Part shown: one piece after another, positions 61,778 through 64,000 of the stretch
Layout: each line of letters begins with the position of its first letter
Numbering within the stretch: position 1 is the stretch's first letter
Assembly: GCF_024323335.1 (NCBI RefSeq)
Contig: NC_066585.1
Coordinates: forward strand, 537,789,769-537,853,768
Source: Lathyrus oleraceus
Taxonomy: Eukaryota; Streptophyta; Magnoliopsida; Fabales; Fabaceae
DNA length: 64,000 nucleotides
Direction: 5' to 3'
Notes under the pieces: model-generated
Seen by the model: the letters and a program-made list of their open reading frames with translations, nothing else
What the model was told of the DNA's origin: nothing
Database searches by the model: none
Translations under genes and position numbers: made by a program

Positions 61778-62559
61778 AAACTAGATTTTTTTTAAATTAT
61801 TTGAAGCAATTTTCCAACACTAGAATTAAATTTATAAGAAATAGCAGATATTTTTTTATCCAGATTATATTCCAATTAGACTTTGTTCAAAATATATTTG
61901 TATTTGTATTTTGTACTATTTTGTTGTGTGTGATGATTATATTTAGCATTTGAATTTAAATAATGAACTTGTGAAATTGTTATAATTTGATGTTTTCTAG
62001 GTGTCATGATTTTTTTAGAGTCCGAGTCACATGTTCGACCGGTTTGATAACTTTATTTTTTTATAAAGACAGTATTATTAAAATGACTTTTCCAATTTTA
62101 TTCGGTTTAGTCATGCGGTTCGACCTGTGACCCGGTGGTTCGACTAACGAACGAGTGGCTCAATACCCTCACGGTTTGATGACCCTTTGGATTGTTAAAA
62201 CTTTGATTTTAAGATCTACCTAATCATCAAACAAAGAGGTTTTTAAAATAAACACCAGTAGTAGGATATGAATAAGGATTTTCTTCAAAACACAATTTCA
62301 GATATACTTTATCAATCATAATTTTAACCAAACACTTGATTACCTATTATTAAGAATTTAAAATTAGAATATTTGCATAACTCAAATAAATTCTTTATCT
62401 TGTGTCTTTAAATCCACCCTCACTAACTATCCATGTATAATATATTTTTTGTGATTTCAAGGGAACCATATTTTTGATAAATTTAAAACATCCATTTTAT
62501 TCAACATGAAAACATAAATAATGAAAATATTTAAGTAATATTTTATAAAAAAAGACAAT

Positions 62560-64000
62560 TGTAACAACCCGTATAATATATATCTAGAATAATATCATAC
62601 AAGTGTTAAATTTTGGTACTGTCACAACATAAGTGCGTAATGGCATCAATATATATATACATGTCCAAACTAAAACATCAATGGAACATGTTATACAATA
62701 ATGCCTAAACAATAAAAATCTAAGAACTATGTACAATATCTTCATTGCACACAACTCCACAGCGGAAGATCATAATGAACAGCAACCCTTGAAACATCCA
62801 TAACAGTTTCTCTTAGGTTCAACCTGTAAAGAATACCTGAAAAAATAACAACAATAATGGGATGAGATAATAATCTCAGTGAGTTCTCCTATCCTATGGG
62901 TCCACTCGGCTCTACAGGGTTTTCTAATCAATCTTCAACTCATAACCAACTCAAGTCAACAAGGGAAAGAAGACTTGAGCGATGGGGAAACTATCTCGCA
63001 ATTGTATGGCAACATGCATCTGAGTTCTCATAACTCAACCACGATCATTATTCAGATCACGAAACATCAATTCCCGATCGGACTTACGTCTAAGCCAGCC
63101 TCGGTTCATGCATGCTCGTATGATTCGACTTTCGCGGTGGATATCAGGTTCCCCTATGGGAATCTAACCCACTTTTAAGAACCATCACCCATATGGGACT
63201 CTAACCCACCTAGGGTATCTTTCACCGTATGGGACTCTAACCCACATAGGTGTCCACCTTTCCCCCATGTCCGCCATGGTTGGGGCTCAAACCCATTTGA
63301 GGCTCGAATCATTGGTCCCACATCCCAATGCTTACTCATCTAAGCATACCACAAGAGATGTGTACCACCACAGAAAAACACACATTCTGAATACATGATC
63401 GGTTCCATAATCATTGGTTCCACGAACCATAACAAATTCATCAATCATAGGTGACTTCATTCACCATAATACACAAATAATAATAAGGGCATGTTCCATA
63501 CAATGCGTCTCATTCTCAATCATGGTAACAATTCGTCCACGACCTCACATAAGCGTCGTACGAATGAATACCGTATTCTCATACATATCACACATGTTCC
63601 ATAACCTAGATCATATTTCTAAGTTATTAATCACGTCATTCTCCTAGGTTTCCTCACTCATCTTTGTAGAGTTTTAATCATGTTACTTCACCTTTCACAT
63701 AACAACAATATTTAATTTTCATCATGATAAAATTCATGGCATTTATAAATCACATCCTATTTTATAACATGGAACAATAATAATAGTCCTTTACGTTATC
63801 TTTAGTCGTGTTATTTCACAATCAACCATATCAACCATGTTTAACACCCATCATAAATATAATTCATTTAATTTGTAAGACACATAATTTACTATAATAT
63901 GATATTATAATAATAGCCTTTTTCATTATCTTACTAATGCATCCGTCCGCATCCAAAACGGAGCTATAATGCTCAATTAATTCATTAATCTATCTTAATC
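62560..64000 (-). mobile_element. LTR of a second outer-type element, cut by the window end
   Basis: It starts tgtaacaacccgtata as at 54020 and follows that LTR closely for about 350 bp. It then shows a diverged version, with the B-box-like minisatellite (63150-63310) retained. It is the left (3') end of a minus-strand LTR inserted in the next defensin-array unit. The candidate target site acaat (62555-62559) cannot be checked because the other end is outside the window. Confidence 0.8.

Overview
The window is repeat-dominated plant nuclear DNA, AT-rich and eukaryotic. A legume of the pea/vetch/lentil tribe is the best guess, because two retroelement pieces look like the Ogre lineage and the others like Tekay-type chromoviruses. 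The species is not established. I see no bacterial genes, no CRISPR and no rRNA.

The native sequence lies at the two ends (1-8805 and 57185-62559). From about 3086 to 8805, and again from 57185 to 62559, it is a tandem array of roughly 2-kb units. Each unit held a small two-exon gene on the minus strand for a secreted cysteine-rich, defensin-like (DEFL) peptide: a signal-peptide exon, a phase-1 intron and a cysteine exon. One copy looks intact (59759-60294). One is intact apart from an in-frame shortening of exon 2 (57772-58271). Three are broken (about 3440-3941, 5512-5996, 7865-7913).

The middle 48 kb (8806-57184) is a nested retrotransposon stack that split this array. The outer element is a minus-strand LTR retrotransposon flanked by the target duplication GACCC. 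Its left (3') LTR was hit by an Ogre-type solo LTR (11209-36181, target duplication GAAGT). That solo LTR was hit by a Ty3/gypsy chromovirus (14716-35560, target duplication CATAT). The inner insertion is now a head-to-tail array, LTR-internal-LTR-internal-LTR-internal-LTR, with an exact 6343-bp period and one pair of target duplications. Five LTR variants show that the inner LTRs are hybrids of the two outer ones, as expected from unequal crossing-over. All three internal regions share the same pol frameshift and the same stop codon.

The interior of the outer element holds a plus-strand Ogre-like element (36212-52482). It has a truncated 5' LTR, a gag-pro frame with several stops, an RT fused by deletion to the integrase C-terminus, and a rearranged 3' LTR with an inverted LTR piece. 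The outer element's remaining interior, PBS and 5' LTR follow (52483-57184). That LTR carries a 642-bp hairpin with an (AT)n loop. Another LTR of the same family as the outer element enters the DEFL array at 62560 and runs off the window.

Only the DEFL genes are candidate host genes. The retroelement coding regions are all damaged and could move only with proteins supplied by other copies.
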